Part shown: positions 54,920 through 63,488 of the stretch, one piece after another | Layout of the letters: each line of letters opens with the position of its first letter | Numbering within the stretch: position 1 is the stretch's first letter | Source: Flavipsychrobacter sp. | GTDB lineage: Bacteria; Bacteroidota; Bacteroidia; Chitinophagales; Chitinophagaceae | Reading direction: 5' to 3' | Assembly (NCBI GenBank): GCA_021155965.1 | Contig: JAJNBJ010000019.1 | Coordinates: 22,479-86,478 of the forward strand | DNA length: 64,000 nt | Program-made: the position numbers and the translations under genes | Notes under the pieces: model-generated | What the model was told of the DNA's origin: nothing | Databases searched by the model: none | Seen by the model: only the letters and a program-made list of their open reading frames with translations

Positions 54920-55624
54920 TTATTCAAAACTACACTCCTTTAAGAACCCTTGTATTGCTTCTGGCGAATTAAACATCATCACGTCAATGATAGACAGCCA
55001 CGGCACAAACTCATTACCCAACTGCGGGTAAGAAATGCCATGTGTCTTTATAAACTTCAGTTCCAGCCCATTGTTTCTGAAATCATCCTTATCATACAGT
55101 TCTTTACCGCCCGTGGCATTGAGGTAGGTATCTGCTCCTTCTTTTTTACAAATATCTATTACCCGGTCTTTAGCCTTTAACTCGCTATTTCCGTAGTGTG
55201 TAGCCGTAGTAACAAAATCGGTCTTCACACCTATATAACTGCATGTATCAATAATGCTCTTTGCTGCCAGTTCACCAATGGTATTAGATTTGCTGTTCAG
55301 CACACCGGACACAAGCTTATATCCTGTCTCATAATACGGTGCTTTACGATACGCCTGCTCCAGCGTCTTCATAAATTTATTCTTCCAACTATCATACAGC
55401 GCATGATTGATCTCTGTATTTCCTATCGTCACGAAGGAGCTTGCATTTTTCAGCGGCACCGTAAACACATGCGCCGCACCATTCAACAATATCTTATTCC
55501 GGTTTATCCAGCCGCCTTTAATGAAGGTCACATCATCATACACCACAAACCTATCCACAGCATTGATTAACTGGAAATACCCTATATAGGGAAAGATATA
55601 TGGCTGCATCACGCCCAGCTTCAT
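54920..55624 (-). CDS. WbqC family protein (copy 2)
   Basis: 234 residues from the ATG at 55624 (MKLGVMQPYIFPYIGYFQLINAVDRFVVYDDVTFIKGGWINRN), which overlaps the upstream methyltransferase stop by 4 nt (ATGA). A longer start would extend into the methyltransferase gene. The family is of unknown activity. It is related to copy 1 at 42074. Confidence 0.86.
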   Translation of the reverse strand: MKLGVMQPYIFPYIGYFQLINAVDRFVVYDDVTFIKGGWINRNKILLNGAAHVFTVPLKNASSFVTIGNTEINHALYDSWKNKFMKTLEQAYRKAPYYETGYKLVSGVLNSKSNTIGELAAKSIIDTCSYIGVKTDFVTTATHYGNSELKAKDRVIDICKKEGADTYLNATGGKELYDKDDFRNNGLELKFIKTHGISYPQLGNEFVPWLSIIDVMMFNSPEAIQGFLKECSFE

Positions 55625-56358
55625 GCGTTGCTGATGATTATGTCCATTCTGTAATTGGATAACGGCAATTGCTGGTTCCTGATAATACATTGGAGATTTA
55701 GCTCATCACAAACCCTCCTTATGTCGGCAGGTTGCCACCAGCTGCCTAGCCCATCGTTGGTCCGGTCACCTTTAGCTTGCAGGTCTGCATAAAACTGCCT
55801 GCGTTCGGGCGTGTTATAATAATTCCATTTTAGCTCATCATTCGGCACCCCTCGCGTTAAGTAAGTAAATCTATCAGATGCGCTCATTATCCCCTTCAGC
55901 ATCCCCTCCAGGTCAGCCACCGAGAAATACGCCAGCGAATCATTCATCAAATACTTCGTTGGCTTCACACCGGGCCAGTTTTCTTTAAACGTCTGCATAT
56001 AATCAACCACACTACCCAGGCAGTAAGTAATATTCGCCGCCGGTTTAAACTTATTCGCCGCATCAATTATCGGCTGCGAAAAATCTATCCCTATTATCTG
56101 CTTCACCTTATCTTTCAGCTCATAAGTAAATAACCCATTCCCACAACAAAAATCCACCAGCACATCATCTTTAGAAAGGGCTAGGTCAATATTTATCTGC
56201 TTTATTATCTCATCAAAAGCCTCTCTGGTTATCGGCTTGCGGTTCACAGTGCGGGCCACCTGCAGGTACAGGTCATCCTCTGTCTGCACCTCCTCCTTGC
56301 CATACCGCTTCACGAGGAACTCATCCCAGAATTGCTGCCAGTTATCAAATTGCTCCAT
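55621..56358 (-). CDS. SAM-dependent methyltransferase (tandem paralogue 2)
   Basis: 245 residues. SAM-binding motif I is VLVDFCCGNGLFTYEL, followed by QIIGIDFSQ. The protein is clearly related to the one at 56365: both contain KYLMNDSLAYF, GVPNDE and WNYYNTPERRQFY. They are tandem duplicates. The substrate is unknown; O-methylation of a glycan or a lipid-linked intermediate is possible. It is 6 nt after the upstream paralogue. Confidence 0.85.
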   Translation of the reverse strand: MEQFDNWQQFWDEFLVKRYGKEEVQTEDDLYLQVARTVNRKPITREAFDEIIKQINIDLALSKDDVLVDFCCGNGLFTYELKDKVKQIIGIDFSQPIIDAANKFKPAANITYCLGSVVDYMQTFKENWPGVKPTKYLMNDSLAYFSVADLEGMLKGIMSASDRFTYLTRGVPNDELKWNYYNTPERRQFYADLQAKGDRTNDGLGSWWQPADIRRVCDELNLQCIIRNQQLPLSNYRMDIIISNA

Positions 56359-56364
56359 TCTCTT

Positions 56365-57087
56365 TTATTTACCTGTTATCAGTACATCCATCCGGTAGTT
56401 AGATATTGGCGGCACCTGGTTCTGCATTTTCCAGTTTAGTTGCAGCTTATCGCATACTTCCTGTATCTCTGCCGGCTTCCACCACTTACCCATACCCGCA
56501 TTGGTAAAGTCGCCCTTTGCCTGCAGGTCATCATAAAACTGCCTGCGCTCCGGAGTGTTGTAGTAATTCCACTTTATCTCATCATTCGGCACACCTCTTA
56601 TCAAAAACACAAACTCCCTGCCCGATATGTCTATCATCAACCGCAATATCTGCTCCAGGTCCTTTGGCTCAAAATACGCCAGCGAATCATTCATCAGGTA
56701 TTTCGTCGGCTTTACACTGGTATCTTTCTTCAGATCCTCCAGAAAATCCAGCACATTGGCCCTGTGGTAAGTAACATTGGGTGCACTCTTATGCTGCTTT
56801 GCCGTTTCTATCAGGTGCGGCGAATAATCTACCGCTATCACCTGCTTGCATATCTTGCCAAACTCATACGTGCACAAACCATTACCGCAGCACAGCTCTA
56901 TCAGCGTTTCATTCTTATCCAGCTTCAGGATCTCGGCAATGTTCTTATTGATGAGGTCAAATATCTCCTTCTTTATCGGCTCTTTATTTATGGTCTTCGC
57001 CACCTGGTAATACAGGTCGGCCTCGGTAGCCACCGGCACATTATGCCATTTCTTCCAAAAGTCTTCCCAGTCGTTAAATTGCTCCAT
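56365..57087 (-). CDS. SAM-dependent methyltransferase (tandem paralogue 1)
   Basis: 240 residues. Motif I is LIELCCGNGLCTYEF with QVIAVDYSPH; the second half shares KYLMNDSLAYF, RGVPNDEIKWNYYNTPERR with the downstream paralogue. It starts 9 nt after the DegT-type aminotransferase gene stop, in the order aminotransferase, methyltransferase, methyltransferase, WbqC, short DegT-like, GT2. Confidence 0.85.
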   Translation of the reverse strand: MEQFNDWEDFWKKWHNVPVATEADLYYQVAKTINKEPIKKEIFDLINKNIAEILKLDKNETLIELCCGNGLCTYEFGKICKQVIAVDYSPHLIETAKQHKSAPNVTYHRANVLDFLEDLKKDTSVKPTKYLMNDSLAYFEPKDLEQILRLMIDISGREFVFLIRGVPNDEIKWNYYNTPERRQFYDDLQAKGDFTNAGMGKWWKPAEIQEVCDKLQLNWKMQNQVPPISNYRMDVLITGK

Positions 57088-57096
57088 TCGCCTATG

Positions 57097-58179
57097 CTAT
57101 TGGTTATTTTGCACTCTTAATAATATCCTCGCTATAAACGCAATATCCTCCGCCTTCAGCGAATGATACATCGGCAGGCACAATACCCGCTTCGCTATAT
57201 CGTCACTCACCGGCGTAGCATACTGCTTCACATATCGCACGCTCGACAGGCTCGGGTAAAAATACCTCCTCGGGTATATCCAGTTATCATTCAGCTTCTC
57301 CACGCTCTTCAGCAACAGCTCCTCCGATTTGAACACTACAGGGTAATAAGAATAATTCCACTCGCCGCCCGCCTGCACTTTCAACCGCTGCACATTCAGC
57401 TCAGCCAGTTCTTTGTCATAAATAGCCACCTGCTCCTTTCTCGATCGCAGTATATCATTTATATGCTTCAAATTCGCCAGCCCCATTGCCGCATGAAACT
57501 CTGAGTTCTTGCCATTGATGCCCACACATGCAAAACTCTCAAAGCTCTCAAACCCGAAGTTGCGCATATAGGCCATCTTCTTCAGCAGCTCCGCATCGTT
57601 GGTCATCACTGCGCCGCCCTCTATAGTATGGTACAGCTTGGTAGCATGAAAGCTCGTTGTGCTCACATCGCCATAGTTGAACACATGCTTGCCCTTATAC
57701 TTAGTACCAAAGCAGTGTGCGGCATCATAGATCACCTTCAGCTTGTGCTTATCTGCTATCTGCTGTATGGCATCAATGTCGCACGGGTTGCCAAACACAT
57801 GCGTAGCCAGTATGGCAGATGTTTTGGGTGTAATTAATTGTTCTATGCTCGCCGGGTCTATGTTGAAGGTTTGCTTATCTATATCAGCAAACACAGGCTC
57901 GCAGCCCTCCCACACTATTGCCGATGTTGTAGCCACGAAAGAGAACGGCGTAGTAATGATCTCCCCCTTCAGCTCCAGCGCCTTAATGGCTATCTGAAGG
58001 GCGATGGTCCCATTGTTCATATACAGCAGGTGCTTTGCATCCAGGTATTCCTTCAGCTTCAGCTCCAGGTCATTCACCAGCGGACCATTATTTGTCAGCC
58101 AGTTCCTTTCCCATATGCCCTTCAGGTACTCGGTATACTCCTCTATATCCGGCAAAAATGGTTTGGTAACATTTATCAT
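57097..58179 (-). CDS. DegT/DnrJ/EryC1/StrS aminotransferase (VioA-like)
   Basis: 360 residues. PLP residues D152 (YDAAHCFG) and K181 (SFHATKLYHTIEGG) are present. The N-terminus (TKPFLPDIEEYTEYLKGIWERNWLTNNGP) resembles VioA-type dTDP-4-amino-4,6-dideoxyglucose transaminases rather than WbpE. It could supply a 4-amino sugar to the formyltransferase at 52203 (inference). It is the first gene of the minus-strand run to 53009. Confidence 0.87.
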   Translation of the reverse strand: MINVTKPFLPDIEEYTEYLKGIWERNWLTNNGPLVNDLELKLKEYLDAKHLLYMNNGTIALQIAIKALELKGEIITTPFSFVATTSAIVWEGCEPVFADIDKQTFNIDPASIEQLITPKTSAILATHVFGNPCDIDAIQQIADKHKLKVIYDAAHCFGTKYKGKHVFNYGDVSTTSFHATKLYHTIEGGAVMTNDAELLKKMAYMRNFGFESFESFACVGINGKNSEFHAAMGLANLKHINDILRSRKEQVAIYDKELAELNVQRLKVQAGGEWNYSYYPVVFKSEELLLKSVEKLNDNWIYPRRYFYPSLSSVRYVKQYATPVSDDIAKRVLCLPMYHSLKAEDIAFIARILLRVQNNQ

Positions 58180-58214
58180 CGTGTGTGCTTGTATAGTTTT
58201 ATAAACTCCATCAC

Positions 58215-58258
58215 CTCTGCGCCCCTTTACTACTTCTTTGCGCCCTTTGCGGTTAAAT
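58215..58258. repeat. CTTTGCGCCCTTTGCGG intergenic repeat
   Basis: CTTTGCGCCCTTTGCGGTTA (58236-58255) resembles the right arm of the repeat at 30813-30835 (CTTTGTGCCCCTTGCGATTA). An extra half copy, CTCTGCGCCCCTTTACTA, lies at 58215-58232. Both elements sit just after the stop of a minus-strand gene. Confidence 0.5.
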
Positions 58259-58269
58259 CCACTCGCGCC

Positions 58270-59526
58270 CTACCTCACCTCAAACTCCAAACTTGGCCTC
58301 ACTGCTCCCAGCCACTTGCCATACCAGTTACCATCGCGCATACTGTCAGTCACCTCAAACGTCAGCAAGTCTTCCTTACCATAAATTATCGTGCTCGTAT
58401 CCTTCACAAACAGGAGGTTTATGGTGTATATATCATCATTCAGCAGGTTGCCAGGTATGCGTAGCGTGCTGCTGTGCTCACCCACCGCCATCATCTTCGA
58501 CTCCGTAGCCACATTAAATATGCACACTCCCGATGCCGTATACAGCAACAGGCTCAGGTTTATGTTCTGCTGCTTCAGAACCCTGAATTTAAAATGCAGG
58601 TCCAGCGGCGTGCTCACCAGTATCGCATCAGCATCCGCGCTTAGCTGCGGCACTATCTCTGCTTTCAATAGTTGTATATGCTCATTGCCCGGTGCATCCA
58701 CTTCGCTCCAGTCGGTGGCAAGACAATTCTTCACCTCGCGGTTCAGGTAATTATTGATCACCTTATCCGTGCGGCCCATATCCGCTATCATACCCTGCTT
58801 CAGGTATAGCGCCGTCTTGCACAGGCTCTGCACCGCCTGCATGTTGTGACTCACAAAAATTATCGTGCGCCCATGGCTCGCCACATCGCCCATCTTGCCC
58901 AGGCATTTCTTCTGGAAATCTGCATCGCCTACCGCCAGCACCTCGTCCACTATCAGTATCTCCGGCTCCAGGTGTGCCGCCACCGCAAACGCCAGCCGCA
59001 CATACATGCCGCTGCTGTACCGTTTCACCGGCGTATTTATATATAGCTCCACTCCCGCAAAATCCACTATCTCATCAAACTTCGCCGTTATCTCCCGCTT
59101 CGTCATGCCCAGTATGGCGCCGTTCATATACACATTTTCTTTGCCCGTCAGCTCCGGGTGAAAGCCTGTGCCCACCTCCAGCAGGCTCGCTATGCGGCCC
59201 TTTATCTTTATCTCCCCCTGCGTGGGGCTAGTCACCCGGCTCAGCAACTTCAGCAGCGTGCTTTTGCCCGCACCGTTCTTACCTATGATGCCCAGCGTAT
59301 CCCCCTGCTCTATCTCAAAGCTCACATCCTTCAGTGCCCAGGCATAGTCGCTCGCCCCCTTTTTGGTGCGGTCGTTCTCTATGCCAATCTTTAAATATGG
59401 ATCTTCTTTGCCCCGGGTCATAGCCCACCACCGTTTCAGGTCGTGACTAAGGGTGCCCGTGCCCACCTGCCCCAGCCGGTACAGTTTAGATATATTTTCT
59501 GCTTTAATGACTACCTCTTTACTCAT
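58270..59526 (-). CDS. Wzt-type polysaccharide ABC transporter ATP-binding protein
   Basis: 418 residues. The ABC ATPase domain (1 to about 245) has Walker A GKNGAGKST (82-90), an LSGQ-like variant (KRYSSGMYVRLAFAVA) and Walker B ILIVDEVLAVGD. A Wzt-like C-terminal beta domain (about 275-418) binds the polysaccharide terminus. No Wzm-type permease gene is next to it or elsewhere in the window, although Wzt needs one. The gene ends the minus-strand locus toward 59.5 kb. Confidence 0.9.
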   Translation of the reverse strand: MSKEVVIKAENISKLYRLGQVGTGTLSHDLKRWWAMTRGKEDPYLKIGIENDRTKKGASDYAWALKDVSFEIEQGDTLGIIGKNGAGKSTLLKLLSRVTSPTQGEIKIKGRIASLLEVGTGFHPELTGKENVYMNGAILGMTKREITAKFDEIVDFAGVELYINTPVKRYSSGMYVRLAFAVAAHLEPEILIVDEVLAVGDADFQKKCLGKMGDVASHGRTIIFVSHNMQAVQSLCKTALYLKQGMIADMGRTDKVINNYLNREVKNCLATDWSEVDAPGNEHIQLLKAEIVPQLSADADAILVSTPLDLHFKFRVLKQQNINLSLLLYTASGVCIFNVATESKMMAVGEHSSTLRIPGNLLNDDIYTINLLFVKDTSTIIYGKEDLLTFEVTDSMRDGNWYGKWLGAVRPSLEFEVR

Positions 59527-59657
59527 TTAAGGGGCTACACAGTGTGTTTTTTGCAATATTATAAACGGTTGTTACAAAGATAGGAAAGTTGAAGTAACTC
59601 AAATAAAAGAATAGCTACATCGGATAAGGCAAACCGCATACCGCAGGAAGCATAAAG

Positions 59658-59793
59658 TTTTCTGCCGCTGTTGGTTTTATTTTCAGCAACAGCCTCGCGA
59701 TGAACCACACTCGTATTATACTGTCAATCAAAAGTCCCTCCGCCCAACCCATAATGCCGCCTTTATTTTCCATAGATGGCAATTGCCTGCCCC
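59658..59793 (+). repeat. Diverged intergenic duplication, copy A
   Basis: About 136 bp (TTTTCTGCCGCTGTTGGTTT...) aligns with 60857-60992. By eye about 70 percent of positions match, with shared stretches CCGCTGTTG, TTATTTTC, ACTCGTATTAT-type, CCTTTATTTT and ATAG-TGGCAATT-type. It lies upstream of the T9SS protein gene at 59851; copy B lies upstream of the lipoprotein at 61084. Confidence 0.6.
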
Positions 59794-59850
59794 ACCAAAA
59801 ACTTTGATAAAAAAATTAATTTTCATAATATTGTGATATATCCAAAGCGT

Positions 59851-60831
59851 ATGAAACAACTAATCGCTGCACTCTGCATTATCGCTGCCTTTCATGCAAA
59901 CGCACAAACAGTTTACCTCGCAGACACCGCTTTTGTTACCGATGTGGGCATCGGCGGCGCACCAACCAGTTGTAAAACCAACGGCATGATGTACAATGGA
60001 CTTAGCATGGAGCGTACCGAGTTCATATGGCTGGCCGATGCGTTTACCGTTCCCTCCGGCGAGACGTGGGTATTCGACACAGTTATTGTGTATGGCTATC
60101 AGTTTGGCAGCACTACCACTTCTCCTTTCATGAGCTGCAACCTGCAAATATATAATGGCGCACCCGGGTTGGGTGGCTCGGTCATCTGGGGAGATACTAT
60201 TACCAATGTTTTAAAGGGTGCTGCATTTACCGGTATATACAAGGTAGATACTATTGCAGCAAATGGCGGTCTGATGTCTGATAAGCGGCCTATCATGGCG
60301 CTTAAATTACATTTATCCCCGGCGCCAAGCCTCACTGCCGGCACTTATTGGTTGTCGTGGTCTGCCACTTGCGCTTCCACTTTTAATCCTGCAGTGTGCC
60401 CATACAAGGTTTTACCGGGCAGGTTAAACCCTCCCGGCCAGGTGTCCAGGATATTATATCCCGGCAGTTCCTGGCAGTATGCAACCGACAACGGTCTCAA
60501 CATAGGCCTCAACAAGATCATCAAAGCAAAAGCAGGCCTTGCTGCGTTACCGGCAATTGCCGGTAACGCGCGCAACACATTAAGCCAGAATATCCCTAAC
60601 CCATTCAGCAATACAACAGAGATAACATACAACCTTGCTGTAGCAGGTGATGTAACACTTGCCGTATACAACATTTTGGGGCAGGTAGTTGCTACACTGG
60701 CCAACGGCCATATGAGCGCAGGCACACACAGTATTACATTTAACGCTAACAACCTGCCACCCGGTTCCTATTACTATAAACTCTCTGCACCTGCAGGTGC
60801 CGAAAGCAAGCAAATGGTAGTGATGAAGTAG
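59851..60831 (+). CDS. Secreted protein with T9SS type A sorting domain
   Basis: 326 residues from the ATG at 59851, where the signal peptide MKQLIAALCIIAAFHANAQ starts; an upstream in-frame ATG at 59776 would put 25 residues before it. A beta-rich N-terminal domain (20 to about 230) is followed by a type A sorting tail (TLSQNIPNPFSNTTEITYNLA...LAVYNILGQVVATLA...PPGSYYYKLS), which directs export by the Bacteroidota type IX secretion system. A perfect 26-bp palindrome lies in the domain linker. The function is unknown. Confidence 0.82.
   Translation: MKQLIAALCIIAAFHANAQTVYLADTAFVTDVGIGGAPTSCKTNGMMYNGLSMERTEFIWLADAFTVPSGETWVFDTVIVYGYQFGSTTTSPFMSCNLQIYNGAPGLGGSVIWGDTITNVLKGAAFTGIYKVDTIAANGGLMSDKRPIMALKLHLSPAPSLTAGTYWLSWSATCASTFNPAVCPYKVLPGRLNPPGQVSRILYPGSSWQYATDNGLNIGLNKIIKAKAGLAALPAIAGNARNTLSQNIPNPFSNTTEITYNLAVAGDVTLAVYNILGQVVATLANGHMSAGTHSITFNANNLPPGSYYYKLSAPAGAESKQMVVMK
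60544..60569. repeat. Perfect 26-bp palindrome in coding DNA
   Basis: GCGTTACCGGCAA (60544-60556) followed by its exact reverse complement (60557-60569). It encodes the linker before the T9SS tail (ALPAIAGNA). A perfect palindrome of this length in coding sequence is unexpected by chance. Confidence 0.7.
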
Positions 60832-60856
60832 TAGTACGGTATAAAAATCGGCACCA

Positions 60857-60992
60857 TTTTTTCCGCCGCTGTTGATCTTATTTTCTTGCCAACAGCTACG
60901 CGGAAGATAAATGCTCGTATTATCCAGCCCATCAAAGCACCTCAGCCCGTAATAGCACCTTTATTTTTCCGCAGATAGCAATTCCGCCACTC
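60857..60992 (+). repeat. Diverged intergenic duplication, copy B
   Basis: About 136 bp (TTTTTTCCGCCGCTGTTGATC...) matching copy A at 59658-59793. It precedes the lipoprotein gene at 61084, as copy A precedes the T9SS gene at 59851. Confidence 0.6.
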
Positions 60993-61083
60993 TAATTAAT
61001 ATCTCCCTAAAGTGCAACAAATATTCCCATTTATGAAAACAGCATCCGGAAATCGGTACCATTTTTGCACTACTACCACTATT

Positions 61084-61527
61084 ATGAAAAACACACTACT
61101 CCTCCTTGCCCTGCTTATTACCGGCCTCTCCTCCTGCTGCCACAAAAAGAAATGCATGGAGTTGAGCAGCATAGAAATAGAGCTGCACGGCTTCACCGCC
61201 GCCGATATGGACACCATCGAAGTTACTGGCTATGCACTTGGCTCAAACTTCGCACAAAAGACCCGCGATATGCACCTAACATCAGGGTACTCGCAACCGG
61301 GCAATAAATATATAGTCATGGACAACGGCAACTTTCTCTCCGACCAGCACGATTGGGAAGTACATATACCCGCAATTAATAAAACCATCCGCATATCAGG
61401 CTACGGTTACAACTCCTACAGCTGCAACAGCTGCCCCATAGACCGGGAAGATAAGGTCCGCACGCTCAGCACCGTCACGGCAAATGGCGTTATCACTAAT
61501 GCTTATGATGTGAAGGTGTATAAATAA
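61084..61527 (+). CDS. Small lipoprotein of unknown function
   Basis: 147 residues from the ATG at 61084: MKNTLLLLALLITGLSSCC is a signal peptide with a lipobox. A longer frame with an ATG at 61033 would push the signal peptide 17 residues inward. The rest includes a CNSCP motif and beta segments; no named domain. It lies downstream of the duplicated intergenic segment B. Confidence 0.7.
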   Translation: MKNTLLLLALLITGLSSCCHKKKCMELSSIEIELHGFTAADMDTIEVTGYALGSNFAQKTRDMHLTSGYSQPGNKYIVMDNGNFLSDQHDWEVHIPAINKTIRISGYGYNSYSCNSCPIDREDKVRTLSTVTANGVITNAYDVKVYK

Positions 61528-61564
61528 TACCAGGCAACCATAAGCACAACCCACAATTCTCAAA

Positions 61565-61591
61565 TATCTTTGTACTTTGTACAATAAAGAT
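61565..61591 (+). promoter_or_regulatory. Promoter with palindromic operator of the PDZ gene
   Basis: -7 box TATCTTTG (61565-61572) overlaps TTGTAC-TTT-GTACAA (61570-61584); wider arms ATCTTTGTAC/GTACAATAAAGAT pair with one bulge. Position over the transcription start suggests a repressor site. The ATG at 61600 follows. Confidence 0.55.
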
Positions 61592-61599
61592 CACTGCTT

Positions 61600-63120
61600 A
61601 TGCGCAGGCTAATCCTGTTTTTATACATTATAATTACTTGTTGCTGCAATACCTATGCACAAACACCTATGGGCTATGGCGTGGTCATGGATGTCAAAGA
61701 TCCGGGCCGTGTCATACGCACTATCCTGGAAGGCAGCCCTGCCGCTAAAGCCGGCATTAAAGCAAAAGATGTCATACTCAGCATCAACGGCACCTCCACC
61801 ACCGGCATGGACAACCAGGCAATTGTCACCCTGCTGAAAAAACAGGAACAAGCCAACCTGGAAATAGAAAGGGGAGGAACAAAGCTCACTATAAGCATTA
61901 GCAAAGCCCCTCTCTACACTTTCGACCGCAAGTGCCTTTCCGGTGATTGCGTTAATGGAGCAGGCCGCGCAATTTTTCTCCCCGATAATGGCGTGGAGTA
62001 CGAAACAACTTTCAGTAACGGCGATATAGTTGGCGAATGTAAGATATACCGTAAGGGTGTCTTGCTGTATGAAGGAGGAGTAAAGAACCGTCAGCGCCAT
62101 GGCGCAGGAAAAGCTTATATGGAAACAGATGACCATAGAGTGGTATTGCTGAAAGAAGGAACCTTCACCACTAACGTTCTAACCAAAGGTACCACCTACA
62201 ATGAGGACGGCAGTGTAAACTCATACGGCAACTATGATAAGGAAGGCCGCCTTACAGAAGGCTTTTTCCAATACAGTTACCGCGATAGCAATAACTGGTA
62301 TGTATGTGCCGATATTCGCTACGATGCCAATGAACGGCACGTACTCAACGGCCCGGCAAAGATCTACCAAAGGGATAAAAGCGGCAAACTGCAACTCATA
62401 GTAGAAGGTACGTACAGAAACGGCAAGCGCGATGGCCTCGTGAAAGAATGGGACTACACCGAGGGCGCACGCCACGAGATCACATACAACCACGGCATTG
62501 CCTCAGGAGGCACTATCTACCGCATCTCCGACAACACGGTAATAGGCAGGGACGTAAAATACAGGTCCGGATTCCCCGAGCGCATGGGCATAGACTGCAT
62601 ATACTCCGGCAAATTCAACTTTGGCAATGGCGAGAAAACGATAGCCCTAAAAGAAGGAGAGTTTTCCTGGCTCACCGGCATCAGGAAAATGAGTACAGAA
62701 ACCAAACAACCCGAAACCAACCCACAAGCCAATACAAACACTACTACAACGACAACGCCAACCACAACAACTACTACCAACACTAATACCAATACAACTA
62801 CAACATCGCAACCCTCAAAAGAACGACTGGAGCAATTCAAAAGAGAGCGTGCAGAATACAATTTCACCAGGACCGTAAGGGCTGTCTCAGCTAAAATGGA
62901 GCAAGCCACCGACTATATAAAATCTGCAACCCCGCAGAACTTTGATCATTCTCGGGAAATGTTCCTCTACTATAAAAAAAGCATGATCTCCGAGATCAAT
63001 AAAACCCTATACGATTGGGAAGACGAATTCCCTGCATATTATACCAGTAAATTAAAAGAAATACGCAACACCATTCAAAATACCTACTTCCCCATGAAAC
63101 CCGCACCACAAGAGCAGTAA
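61600..63120 (+). CDS. Secreted PDZ-domain protein with MORN-like repeats
   Basis: 506 residues: signal peptide (about 1-21), PDZ domain (about 25-100; GYGVVMDVKDPGRVIRTILE, AKAGIKAKDVILSINGTS), then MORN/YwqK-like repeats (about 125-340), a Thr/Asn-rich linker (about 372-400) and a C-terminal helical region (about 405-506; KERLEQFKRERAEY). The PDZ may bind protein C-termini in the periplasm. No catalytic motif. It is a single gene with its own promoter. Confidence 0.8.
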   Translation: MRRLILFLYIIITCCCNTYAQTPMGYGVVMDVKDPGRVIRTILEGSPAAKAGIKAKDVILSINGTSTTGMDNQAIVTLLKKQEQANLEIERGGTKLTISISKAPLYTFDRKCLSGDCVNGAGRAIFLPDNGVEYETTFSNGDIVGECKIYRKGVLLYEGGVKNRQRHGAGKAYMETDDHRVVLLKEGTFTTNVLTKGTTYNEDGSVNSYGNYDKEGRLTEGFFQYSYRDSNNWYVCADIRYDANERHVLNGPAKIYQRDKSGKLQLIVEGTYRNGKRDGLVKEWDYTEGARHEITYNHGIASGGTIYRISDNTVIGRDVKYRSGFPERMGIDCIYSGKFNFGNGEKTIALKEGEFSWLTGIRKMSTETKQPETNPQANTNTTTTTTPTTTTTTNTNTNTTTTSQPSKERLEQFKRERAEYNFTRTVRAVSAKMEQATDYIKSATPQNFDHSREMFLYYKKSMISEINKTLYDWEDEFPAYYTSKLKEIRNTIQNTYFPMKPAPQEQ

Positions 63121-63129
63121 AGACCTGTT

Positions 63130-63486
63130 CTAAGACAATAACACTTCAGCAGGAATACCTAACTTATGATGGAATATTTTTGCTATCTCCAGCGTCATTG
63201 GTTTTTTCTTATTCAGTATTGCCGAAACATACCCCTTTGTACCTATCGCACCAACAAGGTCTTTATTCTTCAACCCTTTCTCTTCCATTTTAGCCTTAAT
63301 TGCATCTATAGGATCAGGTACAGGTATAGGAAAATGTACATCCTCATACTGTTTTATCAACAGTAACAGCACCTGCAATTCCTCGCCTTCCGCACTACTC
63401 TTGCTCACTTTCTTATCAAATAATTTATCAGCCAGTTCAAGGGCAGCCTGATATTCTTTTTTCGTCTTTATTACTTTCAGCTTCAT
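63130..63486 (-). CDS. higA: HigA-type antitoxin (XRE HTH)
   Basis: 118 residues with an XRE-type helix-turn-helix in the C-terminal half (GLKNKDLVGAIGTKGYVSAILNKKKPMTLEIAKIF). The N-terminal part (EYQAALELADKLFDKK) is typical of HigA/PrlF-like antitoxins downstream of HigB. It neutralises the toxin at 63489 and binds the operator at 63817-63858 to repress the pair. It lies 2 nt after the toxin gene. Confidence 0.85.
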   Translation of the reverse strand: MKLKVIKTKKEYQAALELADKLFDKKVSKSSAEGEELQVLLLLIKQYEDVHFPIPVPDPIDAIKAKMEEKGLKNKDLVGAIGTKGYVSAILNKKKPMTLEIAKIFHHKLGIPAEVLLS

Positions 63487-63488
63487 GA

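Noticed and set aside
59776..59850. In-frame ATG 25 codons upstream of the T9SS protein
   Set aside because: It places charged residues before the signal peptide; the ATG at 59851 starts it cleanly.
62740..62820. ACA/ACC-rich array as a possible CRISPR or minisatellite
   Set aside because: It encodes the Thr/Asn-rich linker of the PDZ protein and has no uniform repeat-spacer structure.
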